The notes under the pieces were generated by a model. The model made no database searches, had not been told where the DNA came from, and was given only the letters and a program-made list of their open reading frames with translations. This document shows positions 1-12,005 of a DNA stretch of 64,000 bases, in pieces. Numbering within the stretch: the first letter of the stretch is position 1; each line of letters opens with the position of its first letter. Source of the DNA: Parietaria judaica (Eukaryota; Streptophyta; Magnoliopsida; Rosales; Urticaceae); contig OX940865.1 of assembly GCA_954871525.1 (NCBI GenBank), forward strand, positions 21,064,420 through 21,128,419. Reading direction: 5' to 3'. Position numbers and translations under genes: made by a program.

Positions 1-1096
1 CGCCCGTCGACGGGTGTCCTAAAATCTCCGTTTGGGGTGCCCATTCCCTCACCACTATTCCCATTTCTTTTTCCTCCATTCTCTCCTCAAACCCTAACGG
101 AAGTTGAGCCCTTCTCACCTCAACTTCGTCGAAGATGTTCGCTTTATCAGCATCTCTCAGAACCCATACAAACTTCACACCACTTTGCTCTAATCCGACC
201 GCCAGCTCTCTGATCTGCTCGTCTTCCATGAAAGTCGTCGTCCCGAAACAGACGTACAATACGGACCTCGGCTCTTGCTTGTTTAGCCACTCAAAGCACT
301 GGCCTAGTCTATCACTGCGGTGAGAACTGCTCTTCGGTCTGTTCTTGAACTCCGTCACGGTCTCCAACGGGCCGATCGCCCAATGCTTGATGTTCTCGTC
401 GGCCGTTTTCTCTCGCTTCTCCAAGAAGTCGAGGAACTCACTCTCTATTACCCTGCAAGTGTTGCGGAGATGCCCTGAGATCTTGAGAGTTTTTAGGCAC
501 TCGAACTGGTGAGCAACGAATTCTAGAAGGCTGGCATCGATGCATTCCTCAGCTGCAAGAATGTCTTCCCTCAGCTTGAGGCCGTCATCATCACGCGCCC
601 AAACAAAGGAGGCGATGGCGGAGATGCAGTTGAAGACGTAGAACTCCACGTTGGGCAACGAATGGGCATCTTGGACGACGACGCTCATCAAAGGGTCGAG
701 GATCACGACGAGCCTTCTTGTCGTCTTTGAGAGCGATTCGAGCAGGGGCTTCACGGGCTCTCGGAGTGCGACGGAGGCTTTGTACGACGGGATGAGGTGC
801 GTGGGGAACTTGGTGCAGCTCGGGGGCGGGGACGGGAAATAAGGAGTTGGGAAGTCGTGGAAAGTGACGTTAGGGTTATGGTTTTGTCTCGTCGTCCGGG
901 ACTTGACCTGAGAGTTGTGCAGCGACGAGGCAATGAAGTGGACTTTGATGGCGTCCGTGGCGATGATCTGAGAGAGTTGCAGGAGCTGGTTGAGGTGGCT
1001 TTGAAGAGGGAAAGGAACCATTACGACATCAATAGAAGTTGACGATGAAGAAGAGAGTGGATAGTGAAGGCTTTCTTGCGGTTTCTTGTCCGCCAT
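1..1096 (-). CDS. UDP-glycosyltransferase, zeatin O-glucosyltransferase-like (3' end off window)
   Basis: Family 1 UGT that would move a sugar from a UDP-sugar to a small acceptor in the cytosol. The reading frame is open from ATG at 1096 to the window edge, about 365 codons, with no stop or shift. The N-terminal GT-B motif PFPLQSHLN places the catalytic His near residue 34, and LDPLMS probably carries the partner Asp. The stretch ILGHPSTGG at the edge is the start of the PSPG sugar-donor box, so roughly 100 C-terminal residues lie outside the window. It is close in sequence to the complete UGT at 2689-4092 (shared blocks such as GHLRNTCRVIESEFLD and SVLYVCFGTTT), so the two are tandem duplicates. 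Zeatin-type activity is inferred from family resemblance; other acceptors are equally possible. The protein end cannot be judged here. Confidence 0.85.
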   Translation of the reverse strand, partial: MADKKPQESLHYPLSSSSSTSIDVVMVPFPLQSHLNQLLQLSQIIATDAIKVHFIASSLHNSQVKSRTTRQNHNPNVTFHDFPTPYFPSPPPSCTKFPTHLIPSYKASVALREPVKPLLESLSKTTRRLVVILDPLMSVVVQDAHSLPNVEFYVFNCISAIASFVWARDDDGLKLREDILAAEECIDASLLEFVAHQFECLKTLKISGHLRNTCRVIESEFLDFLEKREKTADENIKHWAIGPLETVTEFKNRPKSSSHRSDRLGQCFEWLNKQEPRSVLYVCFGTTTFMEDEQIRELAVGLEQSGVKFVWVLRDADKANIFDEVEVRRAQLPLGFEERMEEKEMGIVVREWAPQTEILGHPSTG

Positions 1097-1170
1097 TGAT
1101 GGAGCTTTTCGGAGAGAATTCTATTTGGATAAGAAAGCAAGTTGTCTATCTAAAACTGAAATGCAGAGAG

Positions 1171-1181
1171 ATATATATAAG
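1171..1181 (-). promoter_or_regulatory. Probable TATA box of the UGT at 1-1096
   Basis: On the minus strand the sequence reads CTTATATATAT about 75 bases upstream of the ATG at 1096, a normal plant TATA position. No transcript evidence. Confidence 0.45.
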
Positions 1182-2688
1182 GGTTTGGTCATACGTGCTC
1201 GTCACGTAATATTCGTAATGTGGTCATAATTGGAAACGAATATGGTCAAAGTCAAAGCCTTGCTCTCAAAGTATATTTATTATAGTCCATTTGTGAGTTC
1301 GCTCTTGTCTTTGCATCATCAACCAATTATTGATGTCGTAATTATTAACCAATAGTTTATAAATATCGTAATAAATTATAGGATCAGTAGCTATATAAAT
1401 ATTTAATATTTTTTGTTATTGAAGTGGCATAATTTTTTTAATAAATCTTTCTTTTTTAAATTTCATTTTTAACGTTATTTTGATTTATTATTATTATTAT
1501 CAATATCCACTCTTTTACAAATGACACGTAGGCTTAACGGTACATTTAAATTTATCAAATAAAATTTTAAAAATAATATAATAAATATTAAAAAATTATT
1601 TCTAAATAAATAACACCATAATATAACATAATAAATGTTAAAAAATTTAAGTTAAATAAATAACACCAAAAAAATAAAAATATTAAATACTCATGCCACT
1701 ATTACAAGTAAATTATATTTTGTATGTACGCACAAAAGAAAGGAGAAAGCCAGTATTACAAAGTTACGTTTGACATCACACAATTTCATTGAATCATGTG
1801 TGTTGTTGTTGTGTTTTTTTTTTTTTTTAAAAATAAAGTAGCACTATATATTGACCAAAATTATAATGCAATTTCGCATTACCAAATATATTTAGTGTAA
1901 GAATAAATGATATTATTGGTTAGATTTACAAATTATAAAAAGGGCATACATTTGATTCCCATAAAATTTGAACCTATGACCTCATGCGTGGCCTTCTTGC
2001 TTTGCATAAGATATCATACCTCCTAGTTTACAGTAATATGCGATTGCCCTGTATTGTCAAATGTTATGCGATTGCCCTGTATTGTCAAATGTCAATGATA
2101 GGGATATAATTAATTTTAAAGACAGAAAGATCGTTAACTAAGAAACGTTTTTTTTTTTTCTTTTTTTTCTTCTTTTTCTCTGTTCAGAAAAGTTTAGGAA
2201 GGTGGTTCCATTCCATGTACAAGTCTAAATATTTAAGAAATGTTTAGGAAGGTGGTTCCTGAAACTTCTCGGTAACAGGATCAATTTGGCTCTGAAGGTC
2301 AAGAGATTAAATATTTAAGTTTGGGATTCAAGGCATATGACATGGTTAGATGTTTCTATCAAGTAATTATATATTATTCTTATAATATTATTTTGAAAAT
2401 AAAAGTTAGAAAAAAGCTGGTCAAAGTATTTAGAACTTGGAAGAAGCATGCGTGATTTGGATTTTGGAGACTGCGAAGGAAAAAATATTTGACATTTTCA
2501 AAGAACAAAAAAAATACTGAATTCAATTCTCATGACACTAAAAATATCAAACTAGAGAAAGTGTAAAAGCAATCGACATTTGATTATATCTTATTTACCG
2601 GAAGTAAGCCGCACATAATATTATAGCAAAAACATCAAATAAAACCAACAAAAAGATCTCTCAGATAAATTATCTGGATCGGTAACGA
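1182..2688. other. AT-rich intergenic spacer with a 28-bp tandem duplication
   Basis: No gene is visible between the two UGTs. The spacer is mostly A/T runs. The only clear structure is a 28-bp unit at 2038-2065 repeated directly at 2066-2092, and a 14-base motif AGGAAGGTGGTTCC that occurs twice, near 2197 and 2247. Confidence 0.7.
2038..2092. repeat. 28-bp direct tandem duplication
   Basis: Two adjacent, essentially identical copies starting ATGCGATTGCCCTGTATTG at 2038 and 2066. It looks like a recent slip or unequal-crossover event in the UGT spacer. Confidence 0.85.
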
Positions 2689-4092
2689 TCAAACTCTAGT
2701 AATGTGAGCGACAAAACCCTCCAACTCCATGCGAGAAACTCCGTCTTTCTGGGCACTCTTCCTCAATTCATACCCCAAATCCCCGGCTCTCTTCTTGATG
2801 TCGCTGCCTTCCTCCGAATTCATCAACCTATCCACAGCCTCGGCGATCACCGACGAGCGCACCAACTCCTCTCTCTTCGCCCACTCCCTCACGTCGAAAC
2901 CGGCCTTGAGCTTGTTCACGACCAGGGAAGCGTTCATGGGCTGGTCTCCGAACATCGGCCAAGCCAATAGGGGAACTCCCAGGCTCAGGCTTTCCAAGCA
3001 AGAGTTCCACCCGCAGTGGCTCATGAACCCGCCCGTCGAAGGGTGCGCCAAAATTTCCAACTGCGGAACCCACTCCCTCATCACCATTCCCTTTCCCAGC
3101 CCTTCCACTCTCTCGTCGAACCCTAATGGAAGCCGAGTCTTTCTCTCCTCAAGTTCGTCAGAGATGTTCGCTTTTTCAGCTTCTCTCAAGGCCCATATGA
3201 ACTTTGTCCCACTTTTCTCCAACCCAATTGCCAGCTCTCTAATCTCCTCATCCTCCATGGAAGTCGTCGTCCCGAAACAGACGTACAACACGGACTTCGG
3301 CTCTTGCTCATTAAGCCACTCAAGGCATCGACTCACTCTCTCGCTACGATCCGAACTGTTCGTCGATTTGTCCTTGAACGCTGTCACAGTTTCCAAAGGC
3401 CCAACCGCCCACTGATTCACGCCCACACCCTCGTTCTCCTCTAAGATGTCGAGGAACTCGCTTTCAATGACCCTGCAAGTGTTGCGGAGATGCCCGGAGG
3501 TCTTGATCCTCTCCAAGCACACGAATTGCTGGTCCAACAAGTCCTGACACTCCGCATCAAGGCAGCCTCTGGACGATGGGATGCCCTCTCCTGTTTCCTC
3601 TCCAGCGGTGTCCCGGGCAATTCCGATGGTGGCGACCGCAGAGATGCAGTTAAAGAGATACGACTCCGCGTTCGGCAGCGCGCAAGCGTCTAGCACGACG
3701 TAGCTCATCAGAGGGTCGTGGACAACGATGAGCCTCCTCGCCGCCACCGCCAGAGACTCGAGCAGGGTTGTCACCGGCTTTCGGAGGCCAAGGGTGGCTT
3801 GCAGGAGTGGGATTGTGTGAGACATGGTTTTGTTCGGCGGAGGAGAGGCGAACTCGGGAGTAGGCAAGTCGTGGAAAATGATGTTAGGGTTCGGGATCGT
3901 CGAGCGAGACTTGACTTGAGAGTTGTGGAGCGCCATCCCGACGTAGTGGACTTGGACGCCGCACGAGGCTATGGCGTGGGCGAGCAGCAAGTGGCTGTTG
4001 AGGTGGCTCTGAGCTGGTAAAGGAACCATGGCCACCACAACTGAAGAGCACCGTCGAGCTTCTTCGCTTGCCATTTCTTTGTTCTTACTCAT
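2689..4092 (-). CDS. UDP-glycosyltransferase, zeatin O-glucosyltransferase-like
   Basis: Complete single-exon family 1 UGT of 467 residues, a normal length. The N-terminal acceptor domain has PLPAQSHLN with catalytic His30 and the likely partner Asp126 in VHDPLM. The PSPG donor box spans residues 341-384 (WVPQLEILAH ... FGDQ), with HCGWNS intact and the terminal Asp-Gln that favours UDP-glucose. There is no signal peptide, as expected for a cytosolic enzyme. I used the first ATG, at 4092; a second Met lies at residue 7. Upstream and downstream are a near-copy (1-1096) and a broken copy (5286-5890), so this is a tandem UGT cluster. The cytokinin O-glucosyl/xylosyltransferase label (UGT93-like) is family inference only; the true acceptor is unknown. 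Confidence 0.93.
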   Translation of the reverse strand: MSKNKEMASEEARRCSSVVVAMVPLPAQSHLNSHLLLAHAIASCGVQVHYVGMALHNSQVKSRSTIPNPNIIFHDLPTPEFASPPPNKTMSHTIPLLQATLGLRKPVTTLLESLAVAARRLIVVHDPLMSYVVLDACALPNAESYLFNCISAVATIGIARDTAGEETGEGIPSSRGCLDAECQDLLDQQFVCLERIKTSGHLRNTCRVIESEFLDILEENEGVGVNQWAVGPLETVTAFKDKSTNSSDRSERVSRCLEWLNEQEPKSVLYVCFGTTTSMEDEEIRELAIGLEKSGTKFIWALREAEKANISDELEERKTRLPLGFDERVEGLGKGMVMREWVPQLEILAHPSTGGFMSHCGWNSCLESLSLGVPLLAWPMFGDQPMNASLVVNKLKAGFDVREWAKREELVRSSVIAEAVDRLMNSEEGSDIKKRAGDLGYELRKSAQKDGVSRMELEGFVAHITRV

Positions 4093-4121
4093 CTTATGAT
4101 CACTATAGATTAAGGGATATG

Positions 4122-4152
4122 TATATAAAGGTATATGGATGGATATTTATAG
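4122..4152 (-). promoter_or_regulatory. Candidate TATA boxes of the complete UGT
   Basis: Two minus-strand candidates upstream of ATG 4092: CTTTATATA at 4122-4130 and CTATAAATAT at 4143-4152. The second gives the more usual spacing. Confidence 0.4.
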
Positions 4153-4159
4153 GTGTGTT

Positions 4160-5285
4160 GATCTTGTCTCTCAAGTAATTTTCAGGTCAATTTTTTTTGT
4201 CTCTGGTCAGTATATACATATAATATCATACTTGGTGCTCAAGAATTTGAATTGATCCTTATACGTGCCCACATGGACTATTTATTGGCTAATAAATCTT
4301 TTAAAGTATATGTCAAAATCCAAACATCGATATGCTTTTCACCTAATGAAATGTCTCAATTAGAATATCCCGGGTACGTTTTCTTTATTTTTGGTCCAAA
4401 ATATGAGAATCTTACATAAAAATATGAGAATCTGAAATCCGATTTCTTATATTTACGTAATTAATCTGAATAGACAGCACACAGATTTAAATCGTGATTA
4501 TCCTATTTTTATATACTTTTTTTGTTTTATTTGTTCATTGTTGATGTGTTACAGATTGTAAGGGGGGCTATATAATGACCAATATTTTAAAGAAGATTAT
4601 TAATTTGTTGGTCAATCAGTGAAAGAGTTAAAAACCTGACAGTAGTTATACTTAAATCTTCTTGTTTTTATGTAGTCAGATTTATTTTCACGTTCGGTTA
4701 ATCGTGTATGTTTCGTCCTGCTGCCGGTCGCCCAATAAACCAGCAATTTTTGCCAGAAAAACAGGGGTTTTAAAACATAAAGTCAAATATCATTATTCTA
4801 AAGCGATAGTAGAGCATGTATAATTTATTTTTCATTATTAATGTTACGTGGATAAATCGCAAAAATATCTAACTTTATAAGGATGCACCAAAATGCAATT
4901 TCAAAAGAAAAATTGCTTCATAATGGTCTCCGCACAAAAACAGAGAAATCCTCTGTTTATATATGATTTTTATACGTTTTACTTTTTTATTATGCCGTAT
5001 AATTAATAAACATAAAAAATTATTAGTAATAATAAAATCTTAAATAATATAATATAATAAATTGTTTTCTACGAGTAAATTGAATTAATTTATTATTTTA
5101 AGAATACATGAATCTGTTAAATGGGTTAAATGAATAGACATGATAAGCACAGTTTTTATATGGAGCGGGTCTGGTTCTCATCTTCTATCACGATTAATAA
5201 ATGGGGTGAATCTGGGTCTACATAAAATAAGTAAACGATTAAGACCCGACACAAGCACGACACAGAACTCGAATAAGTACCCCTA
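4160..5285. other. Intergenic, AT-rich, no gene seen
   Basis: Only short A/T-rich sequence with no protein-like frame, ending where UGT homology starts abruptly at about 5286. Confidence 0.6.
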
Positions 5286-5890
5286 AGCACGAGTTCCACC
5301 AGCAGTGGCTTACGAACCCGCCCGTCGACAGGTGCCCCAAGATCTCCATTTGAAGCGCCCACTCCCGTACCACCATTCCGTTCTCGAGCTTTCCACTCTC
5401 TGCTCAAACCCTAACGGAAGCCAATGCCTTATGTCCTCAACTTCGTCGAAGATGTTCGCTATCTCGGCGTCTCTAAGAGCCCGGATGAACTTCCTCCTGG
5501 CTTTCACGAGCCTGAGTGCTAGCTCTCCGATTTATCACCTGCTATCAAAGTCGTCATTCCGAAGTAGAAATACACCAATCACCGACTTCGGCTCTTGCTG
5601 GTTTAATTACTCCAAGTATTGCTCCACTCTCATACTATAGAGAGAGATGCTCTTTGCTATTTTATCCAACGGCCCGATCGCCCAATGCTTATAAACTCGT
5701 CGGCCTCTCTCTCGTTCTTCTCCAAAAAGCCGAGGAACTCGCTCTCGATGACCTGGGAAATGTTGCGGAGGTTCCCGGGGATCTTAAGCGTCTTCAGGCA
5801 CTCGAATTGACGAGCCACGAAGCTTTGAAGGTCGGCGATTGCATGCTTGCCAAGTCTTTAAATGTCAAGGAGGCCGATTTTCAAATTGGC
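5286..5890 (-). pseudogene. Truncated, frameshifted UGT fragment
   Basis: Minus-strand remnant of the same UGT family as the two genes to the left. It aligns with the middle of the enzyme, from about the GHLRNTCRVIESEF region (5720-5850) to the PSPG box, where HCWWNS has replaced HCGWNS (5286-5300). The frame is broken: after the stretch matching ANIFDEVED it shifts near 5380-5390, and there are further indels around 5630-5690. About 180 N-terminal and 120 C-terminal residues are absent. Both edges are abrupt, and the right edge abuts a repeat family that also flanks the FKBP13 fragment at 55 kb. It could be simple decay of a tandem duplicate or a transposon-captured piece. Confidence 0.85.
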
Positions 5891-7545
5891 ATAGCATATT
5901 CTTAATTTTTTAATTTTGGTGATTAAATATATATGATAGAGAAATTAGTAATTTTGATTGATTATATGTCACGTGTCAACTTTAATATTGAGTATTTAAC
6001 ACGTCAAGTCTTAAAAATTGAAGTTTGTAAATGTTTTTACAATATATTGATGTTGATAATTTCTCTTTGTGTGTCAATATTTTCTATAAATGGAATTACA
6101 CTAATGTTCTGTAAATGGATTTACACAAATGTTCTATATATTTTGATGTTGATAATTTCACTTTGAGTGTCAATTTGTTCTGTAAATGGATTTACACAAA
6201 TGTTCTGTAAATGGATTTACTGTAAATGAATTTACATAGAATTTACAGTTTCAATTGGATTTACATACAATTTACATCTTGTTAAATACACAAATGTTTG
6301 TAATTATATTTACGATAAAATCTTATAAAAATGTTTGTCAATGCTTTTGCCAATGCTTTTACATGATTAATACAACACAAATGTTTGTAATTATATTTAC
6401 CATAAAATCTTATACAAATGTTTTTCAATGCTTTTGCCAATGCTTTTACACGATTAATACAGTTTATATAGCTTATACAAGTTTTTGTAAATGCCTTTAC
6501 AAGATTAATACATGTTATACAAGTTTTAGTAAATGCTTTTGTAAATGGTTTTATTCAGGTTTAATACAGTTTTTGTAAATGCTTTTACAGTTTGTAAATC
6601 GTTACCAAGTTTTTGTAAATAGTTTTACAGTAATATGCAGTTTATTTTATACAGTAAATGATTATGCAGTTTTTAAAGTTTATGATTTCGTAAATGGTTT
6701 TACAGAAATTCGGATTTACGTGTTGAATGATTATGAATTTATAAAGTTTATGATTTACATGTTGAATACGTAATGGAATTACAAATTCGGATCTTCAATA
6801 GTCGTAATTAAATTTACAGATTTTTTTGTAGTTTAATTTGCAGTTTGAAATTAGTTTATATATACACAAGATTCATAAATATTTCATAAAATTATTTATA
6901 TTTTTCGTATTGATTATGTATTTTTAGGTAATTATGAATAGATGAGAAACCTATAACAACGAAGTTGTAAATAAAATTACTAAATCGTAAAAATATAGTT
7001 AACTAAAAATACAGAATCGTAAATATAGCTACATACAAAAATAAGGCTGAAATAATAGGATTGATTTTTAATTGATTTTTGAAAATTTCATTAACATATA
7101 AAAATATTTATAATCCTTATAAATAGGGAAAATATGAATTCTAAATACTAAATAAAAATGACGAAATAACAATTGATTTGATTTTTTTTTTTGTTAAAAA
7201 AATGGCGGAATAAAAACCAAAAATTCAAATAAGTTGTAAACTAATTAATAGGGAAAAAAAGATTCATATTTAATGGTCAACATGATTTGTAAAATATTAT
7301 CCAAGATATTACTAATTAATAGGGGAGAGATTAGTTTCTCTTTTTACTACATTTAAGGAATTTTTTTAAAATTTAATCAACAAAATAAAATGAATTAGAA
7401 TAATAAATCGTGGCTTTCTGTCAAATATTAGAAGGGCAATTTAGTCCACATTTCAATTTAAAAGTGGTTATGTTTACCATATTTAGAAATGAACATTTTT
7501 TTGAAACCTTGAGCCATAAATCGGTATTTGCCTCATTTACAAATT
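5891..7545. repeat. Dispersed repeat, copy 1 (minisatellite-like, possible Pack-MULE body)
   Basis: AT-rich sequence built of degenerate units around TTTGTAAATGCTTTTACA, dense from 6000 to 6720. The stretch 6418-6575 closely matches 55500-55650, and the right end (7480-7545, with GAAACCTTGAG) closely matches 60920-60985, so this is a second copy of the element at 54730-60987. Short open frames here are repeat artefacts. Confidence 0.75.
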
Positions 7546-8246
7546 TTAGACATACATGTGTAAAACGACTTAATTTTAACAGTGACATATAGGGAGAAAA
7601 CCAATAGAAAATTAATGCAAATTTTACGATAATAATATTCAGTCAGCACAATTAAGAGTTTGGAAATATGTTAAGTTATTTTGAAAGGAAAAAAAAAAAC
7701 CTTTACCGTTATTAACTTATTATCCCATATAGTATATAATTGGGTCGCCCTTTTATAAATTTTTTTCTTAACGAAACTAGACGGAATTAGACTAAACTAT
7801 CGTCTTAGTGAATTTTGATACTTTTTCGACTAAAAAAACTGGAAACCTATAAGAGCAATTGATAAAAGCTTGGGTATTTTTATAGTTGTTATCCTTACAT
7901 TATTTCCAAACGTAATTTCAAGAGAACACCTCAATGTCAATTGGGCCTACATCTTATTAATTTTAGTTGTCAACGATCTAGTTTAACTAATTTGAGTTAA
8001 TTTTTATAAATATCATGTAATAATGAAGTTCAGACTTCAGATTATGATCCTATAGAAAGTAGGAGACATGTTTTGTGAGATCAAGAAATTCATGTATTCA
8101 GATCATATGATCTTCGTAATCTCTTGTGTCGGTAAGAACAGCGACAACAAAAGACACGTAGGCAGCTACCGCATTAATAAGTAGTAGTTATACATAAATG
8201 GAAATTATAGAGATAGTAAAGTTGCACATTTATCTTCAATCAAGCT
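7546..8246. other. Intergenic, nothing recognised
   Basis: AT-rich spacer between the repeat and the 3' end of the first carbonic anhydrase gene; it must contain the polyadenylation region of that gene. Confidence 0.5.
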
Positions 8247-11200
8247 TTAAGCTTGAGAAGGCCCTCCATTCCTAATTTCCTTTGGAGTGTAAAACCCCAC
8301 TGATCTTCCGTTTGACTTCTGAGTTGGCCTTGCGTTGGCTTTAAAACCCTGCAATCAACATCGCATTACAATTAATTTAGAAAATAGAAGTTCTATAACA
8401 ATGTAGGTGTACCATTTAACTCTGTCGATACGAGACTCCGAATAATGACAATGTAGGTGTACCAATTAGACCCGGAATACAAATTATAGTTTCGATTTAT
8501 TTTTTGTATAAATTTCACAAAAATAAAGGATTGAGATCCGCAAAAAAGCCTGAAGTGGAATGACCAATTACGAATTTACACCCCCTAAGCATCTTCAGGT
8601 TATATATAGCAAAAAATGAAACAAAATGGGTAGTTAATAGAGTTGTTAAAGTCTCACATCGTGAACAGCTTCTCTCAAGGCATGAACTTGCTCTCTCGAC
8701 ACTGTTCGGACCTGCACAACCCCAAGGGAATGGAGTTAGAGTATGAGTGAAGAAGAAAAAAAGAAAGCAAGAAGAGAGTCAATGAAGGACCTTTTTGAGG
8801 ATTGTCCAAGTGACGCCCTCGGTGCAAGGAGGCACGGTGAGCGATCCTATGTAGCGGTAGTACTTTCGGCTCCCAAACTTGATCTCACCGGGGTTGATGA
8901 TGCCCACCTCTTTCTCTTCATGCCCGGAAAGCGATTTCACTCTCCGAAGAAGCTGCAAAAAAAAAAAGAAAAAAAAAAAAAAGAGTGACACTCAATTATA
9001 AAAAAACATAATAAAAGGGTAATGAGAGTGATCTAAAGCTCGGAATTAGATGCTACGTATTATTCCGGCAATAGTTTTAGCTTTTGCAATATGTAAAACT
9101 CAAATGTGTTTTTATCACCATCGTGTTCTTCCGCAATAGCGGAAAATTATCATGAATTATTAAGAAATTTGAGATAGTGTCACGATACAAGTGACTATAT
9201 GGCATGGAAATACATTTGTGTTCATGCAGTTGATTCATGAAAGAAAACAAAGAAAATTAGAGCAAGCCAAAAAGGGAAAAGACAAAAATACCCTTGTGAG
9301 GAAAGGATCTGGTCGGCCGAATTTATAGACGATTCCGATAACAGCTATTTGTTTTGAGTCCGGGGTTAGATGGACCATGTGAAGCTCCAAAGCATGCCTA
9401 CAAAAACAATAATCAGTTCAGAGTAATTAGCTACTAGTATTGAAAATTAAAGAATTTATGTCTTTATAAATCTTCAACCGAAATTACTCTATGTAGCTTG
9501 ACAAGTACTTTGTAATTTACCAACCGATTATTGAAAAATTATTTAATTTATAATAATACCAACCTAATGAAGGTTTAGACACTCAAATTTCATCAAGAAC
9601 GTATCGTATTTTCTCTTGTAAGAGAACCAATTTTTAAAACTTTTCGGTTATGATTTTAACCCGTTAACAGCTTGATATAGAAACTACGAGAGGTAAGCTA
9701 CTAAAACCGCGTCATTGGTATGGAATTTGCAACATAATATATACAGAGCGAGAGAAACCTTGTTCCGTTGAATGTATGTTCAGCTGGAGAATGCCAATGG
9801 CACTGGGACAAGTCATACTTTGTCCCGTTGATGTTGATATTCCCCGCATCGCTTTTCCACTTCACCTGAGAATTCACTATGTCAAAAAACACGAAGCGAT
9901 AGAAGTCCCGAATTGATAAGTATATATATGAAACTAAATCCGAAACCAATTTACAAAAAAGTTTAAACAAATTAGATCTCTAGTTTTATGAGTCTCGTAT
10001 TAAGTGTATTAACTATGAAAATATAAAAAATTATAAGAGATTTTTTATTGTATATTTTCTGGAATACCCACTCAAACATATTTTAAGAAATTGTTTCTTT
10101 CAGCAAAATATACTTTATCTATCCATATTTTCATAAAACTATCCAAAACTTATAAAAAAAATTAATTCTTCTACCAGGTTCAAAACTTGTACCAAACCAT
10201 GTGCAAATCAGATTTGTTCTGAAGGATTTAAATTCAAATAGTCAACCAACCGAGGTAGCCTTGTTGACCGTTAATGCCTTAATGGTATTTTCTTACCTCA
10301 ATATCGTGTCCTCTGTTTTTCATGATGGCGCGAGCCGGTTTATAGTCCCTTTTCAGTTTCCCGAGATTGGAATAAACTTGAACTCTTGCGTCGTGAATGT
10401 CAATCGGAGACTGCAGTTTTCCGTTGTCACAAGCCTTCCAATGTGGATCGATTTGACCCCATTTATTCGGCCCCTTTCCGGTCTTCTCGATGTAAGTAAA
10501 CAAACTCTCGTCCTCTGTTACAACCAAATAAATTATCCGTTTAAATATTTTTAGACATAATTTGATACACTATACTATTGTATCCATTTCAATTATATTT
10601 TATAAAAAAATTAACCAAATTTGGTCGTGTCTTCAAACCGAATAAAAACTAAAAAAATCTGGCCTAGAAATCCAATTATCAATTTTCTGAGCACTGATTC
10701 AAATCTGATCTGGGTTTAAAACCAAATTTAAACCGTTTTGATATATTAAGAGTAGAAATTACAAACGTTCAAACCAATAAATAAAAATATAACAACATTT
10801 AGTTCCAAAAATAGTAAATGAGAGAACAAAAAACCTCTGGAAATAATAATATAATAATAAAAAGGGAGTAGTAAAATCAAGTTTCTTAATTAGGTATTCA
10901 ATCCGGATGTAGGAACCCGGATCCGGAAACTGATTTTAAAACTGGATCTTGTTGGGTCAAGACCAGATTTTTTGGGTGTCAATTAATGCCCCAGTAATGA
11001 TTTGAGATATTCTTAGAGAAAAATGCAAAAAATTGTTTTGTTAACTAAATAAAAATGGCAGACAAAGAGCATTTATGCTTTGCTCAGATATAAAACCGAA
11101 AGTAACATAAATATAATTAAATTGTGAGATATGAATGAGATGTTCGTTAAACATAAAGGAATTAAATCAGCAAGCAAAGAAGCAATTCTTATCTTGATTT

Positions 11201-11911
11201 TCAAGCAGTCACAATGAAGCTTGAATGGCAAAAATGTGACATTTAAATTAATTAATTAATTATTAAATCTTATATGCAGGAGAACGTTGTAAAATTAATA
11301 TTCGATAAAATAATACTTTAATATTGTTCATGTCTAATTAATATTACTAATTAAGTTACTACTCGATAAAATAATAATTGTAATAATGTAGTAAAATTCC
11401 ATAATCCTAACAATATTAATAAGTCACAGTCATATAGCCATCCTCTTACATAAAATATAGTTTGGACGTTGATAAATAAACAATAAGAAAATTGTCATTT
11501 CATCTGCAAATAATATATTTAAATACTTTATCTTCAAATATATAAGACTGAAAGACTAAGGCACAAAAGAATGTAGAAAACTTAGCGCAAACAAACGGCA
11601 GACAGACGGCTGTCCGCACCCCCGTCCGTCCGTCCCCAGCCACCACAAAGGGCGGTAGGGTTTTTCCGGGCCACCTAGAAAATAAACTAATTTCTAAAAC
11701 TATTTTAAATTAGTAAGAAGACTAATTATCAGGTGGCAGCCATATACAAGAGATACAAAACCATAATATATGAATATTTATATAACAAAAAGAAAGAGAA
11801 AGAGAGAGAGAACTTACCAACTTCAGATGCAAGAGCTGCAGAGAAATGGAAATGAAGAGAGAAGATGAGGAGACAAGAGAGAAAGAAAGAGACCAACTTT
11901 CGCAAATACAT
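8247..11911 (-). CDS. Alpha carbonic anhydrase 1 of the cluster (7 exons, 280 aa)
   Basis: Zinc enzyme that interconverts CO2 and bicarbonate, probably secreted or routed through the ER. Exons read right to left: 11818-11911, 10297-10514, 9759-9865, 9292-9397, 8791-8952, 8658-8711, 8247-8348. All have GT-AG borders and join in frame to 843 bases. Residues 1 to about 30 form a signal peptide ([15 protein letters not shown]). Zinc ligands are His127 and His129 in CHWHSPAEH and His146 in LELHMVH. The proton-shuttle-type GH (in NRGHDIE), the SLTVPPC substrate loop and the Cys pair (KACDNG and PPC) are present. It is clearly more diverged from the next two genes than they are from each other. Start chosen at the Met directly before the hydrophobic core. 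Close to plant ACA7/nectarin-III-type CAs by eye. Confidence 0.92.
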
Positions 11912-11992
11912 AGTGAATGAGCAAGACTTTGATGATGAATCTCTCTTTAAGAAGTTGAATGATGTGAATGGGAAATGTTGCATGCAAATAGA

Positions 11993-12005
11993 TACGTATA
12001 TATAC
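11993..12005 (-). promoter_or_regulatory. Possible TATA box of carbonic anhydrase 1
   Basis: TATATATACG on the minus strand about 85 bases upstream of the ATG at 11911. Weak support, as the area is AT-rich. Confidence 0.3.

Noticed and set aside
135..1042. Plus-strand and short minus-strand frames
   Set aside because: Shadows of the UGT that runs off the left edge.
2704..4020. Several plus-strand frames of 67-228 codons and one minus-strand shadow
   Set aside because: Antisense or shifted frames of the complete UGT gene; no motifs of their own.
5933..6773. Frames rich in Asn, Cys, Phe, Tyr with repeated motifs
   Set aside because: Translations of the TTTGTAAATG minisatellite, not a repeat protein gene.
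8743..8988. Plus-strand 81-codon frame
   Set aside because: It is antisense to exon 5 of carbonic anhydrase 1, whose spliced frame, zinc-site motifs and splice borders are convincing.
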